A stretch of 6,388 bases of DNA from a bacterium (lineage in GTDB: Bacteria > Desulfobacterota > Anaeroferrophillalia > Anaeroferrophillales > Tharpellaceae), in assembly GCA_029935295.1 (NCBI GenBank), contig JAOZKP010000166.1:1-6388 (forward strand), read 5' to 3'. Position numbers and translations under genes: made by a program. The notes beneath the pieces are model-generated. The model worked only from the letters and a program-made list of their open reading frames with translations, did no database searches and was not told where the DNA came from. The stretch's first letter is position 1. The number at the start of each line of letters is the position of its first letter. Below are positions 5,813 to 6,388 of this stretch, one piece after another.

Positions 5813-6303
5813 CAGGGTTTGGTGGCCGTAATATCCAAAATAAGATAATTTTTTCCACCCGCCGGGGTTTGCAGAAAGATCTCATCATCAATCTCTTTAC
5901 CGAGCAGGGCCCGGGCCAGTGGCGCGGCAATTGAAACACGGCCTTCATCAACATCAGCCTCATCCTCACCCACCAGTTGGTAAACCACCTCATCGCCTGA
6001 ATCTTCATCTGACAGAGTCACAAAGACCCCGAAAACAACCTTGTCCAGGTTAGCCATCTGGATCGGATCAATAACTTCAGCCCGGGTCAGACGATCACCA
6101 AGATGGTTGATCCGGCCTTCAACAAATGATTGGCGATTTTTGGCCGCATCATACTCGGCATTTTCACTCAGATCGCCATGGTCCCGGGCTTCGGAAATAT
6201 CTCTAATAATCTGTTGCCGTTCAACCGTTTTCAGGTGGTAAAGTTCATCTTTAAGTCGTTTATAACCGGCCGGTGTGAACGGTACTTTTGCCATACTGCA
6301 CAT
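5812..6303 (-). CDS. greA: Transcription elongation factor GreA
   Basis: GreA enters the secondary channel of RNA polymerase and triggers cleavage of backtracked RNA, rescuing stalled complexes. The 163-residue protein has the N-terminal coiled coil (about 10-78) with the tip motif ARDHGDLSENAEYDAAK; the acidic pair at the tip is Asp44 and Glu47 in this numbering. The C-terminal FKBP-like domain follows, with VFGVFVTLSDEDSGDEVVYQLVGEDEAD (about 90-117), ISIAAPLAR-type segment and LLGKEIDDEIFLQTPAGGKNY. Two starts are possible. ATG 6303 has a GGAG Shine-Dalgarno 9 nt upstream. ATG 6294 (MAKVPF) would give Asp41 and Glu44, exactly the E. coli numbering, but the same GGAG is then 18 nt away. I keep 6303. 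The gene is followed by truA with a one-base overlap. Confidence 0.96.
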   Translation of the reverse strand: MCSMAKVPFTPAGYKRLKDELYHLKTVERQQIIRDISEARDHGDLSENAEYDAAKNRQSFVEGRINHLGDRLTRAEVIDPIQMANLDKVVFGVFVTLSDEDSGDEVVYQLVGEDEADVDEGRVSIAAPLARALLGKEIDDEIFLQTPAGGKNYLILDITATKP

Positions 6304-6312
6304 TAAAACATA

Positions 6313-6316
6313 CTCC
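6313..6316 (-). promoter_or_regulatory. Shine-Dalgarno GGAG deciding the greA start
   Basis: GGAG on the minus strand lies 9 nt before ATG 6303 and 18 nt before ATG 6294. A third ATG at 6311 lies one base after it and opens a two-codon frame (Met-Phe-stop) whose TAA overlaps the 6303 ATG as TAATG. Spacing favours 6303 as the initiation codon. Confidence 0.55.
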
Positions 6317-6350
6317 GTTAAAAGTTAAATTTTTTAGTACCTTACAGGTT

Positions 6351-6387
6351 ATTTTCTGCACAAAAAAACAAGAAAAAATCAGAAAAT
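6351..6387. repeat. Inverted repeat ATTTTCTG / CAGAAAAT upstream of greA
   Basis: ATTTTCTG (6351-6358) and CAGAAAAT (6380-6387) are perfect 8-bp reverse complements separated by 21 bp that are almost pure A on the plus strand (T on the greA strand). The region lies 48-84 bp upstream of the greA ATG, where a promoter or the end of an upstream transcript would be expected. The A-rich spacer suggests bent DNA or an UP-like element. No convincing -35/-10 pair was found, and the window ends immediately after it. Confidence 0.3.
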
Positions 6388-6388
6388 G

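Noticed and set aside
1..6388. tRNA, rRNA, riboswitch, CRISPR, IS element or prophage content
   Set aside because: No cloverleaf, repeat-spacer array, transposase, integrase or aptamer-like leader was seen. Nearly all of the window is accounted for by eight housekeeping genes.

Overview
The window is ordinary bacterial chromosome with housekeeping genes and no sign of a mobile element, prophage, CRISPR array or defence locus. It holds eight complete protein genes: seven on the minus strand in two groups, and one, rex, alone on the plus strand. The best guess at the host is an anaerobic or facultative Gram-negative in the Desulfobacterota (former Deltaproteobacteria). This rests on the familiar proB-proA-nadD-rsfS-rlmH order, a ProB that carries a PUA domain, the redox sensor Rex, and moderate base composition. 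It is an inference from gene order and protein flavour, not a database match.

Positions 27-3980 (minus strand, read right to left) are a compact run: proB, proA, nadD, rsfS, rlmH. Gaps are 26 bp or less, or the genes overlap: proA/nadD share 26 bp and nadD/rsfS share an ATGA. They are very likely co-transcribed from a promoter upstream of proB. The run joins the first two steps of proline synthesis (ProB, ProA), one step of NAD synthesis (NadD) and two ribosome-directed functions (RsfS silencing factor, RlmH 23S rRNA methyltransferase).

Positions 3981-4191 are a divergent control region between proB (leftward) and rex (rightward). It holds a perfect TTGACA -35 box for proB, a 20-bp inverted repeat, and a TGTGA-N6-TCACA site whose core suits either Rex or a CRP/FNR-family regulator. 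Rex (4192-4836) is an NADH/NAD+-sensing repressor, so autoregulation and control of the neighbouring operon that contains nadD are both plausible.

Positions 4837-5059 are a convergent intergenic region between rex and truA. It has no gene, but it is rich in dyad symmetry: a perfect 16-bp palindrome just after the rex stop, a GGGGTCA/TGACCCC hairpin nested in a longer stem (possibly a REP-type element), and several alternative longer arms.

Positions 5060-6303 (minus strand) hold greA followed by truA with a one-base stop/start overlap, so they are translationally coupled. A short AT-rich upstream region of greA runs to the window edge. The most interesting leads are the regulatory DNA around rex and the structured rex/truA intergenic region; no undescribed protein system is visible.
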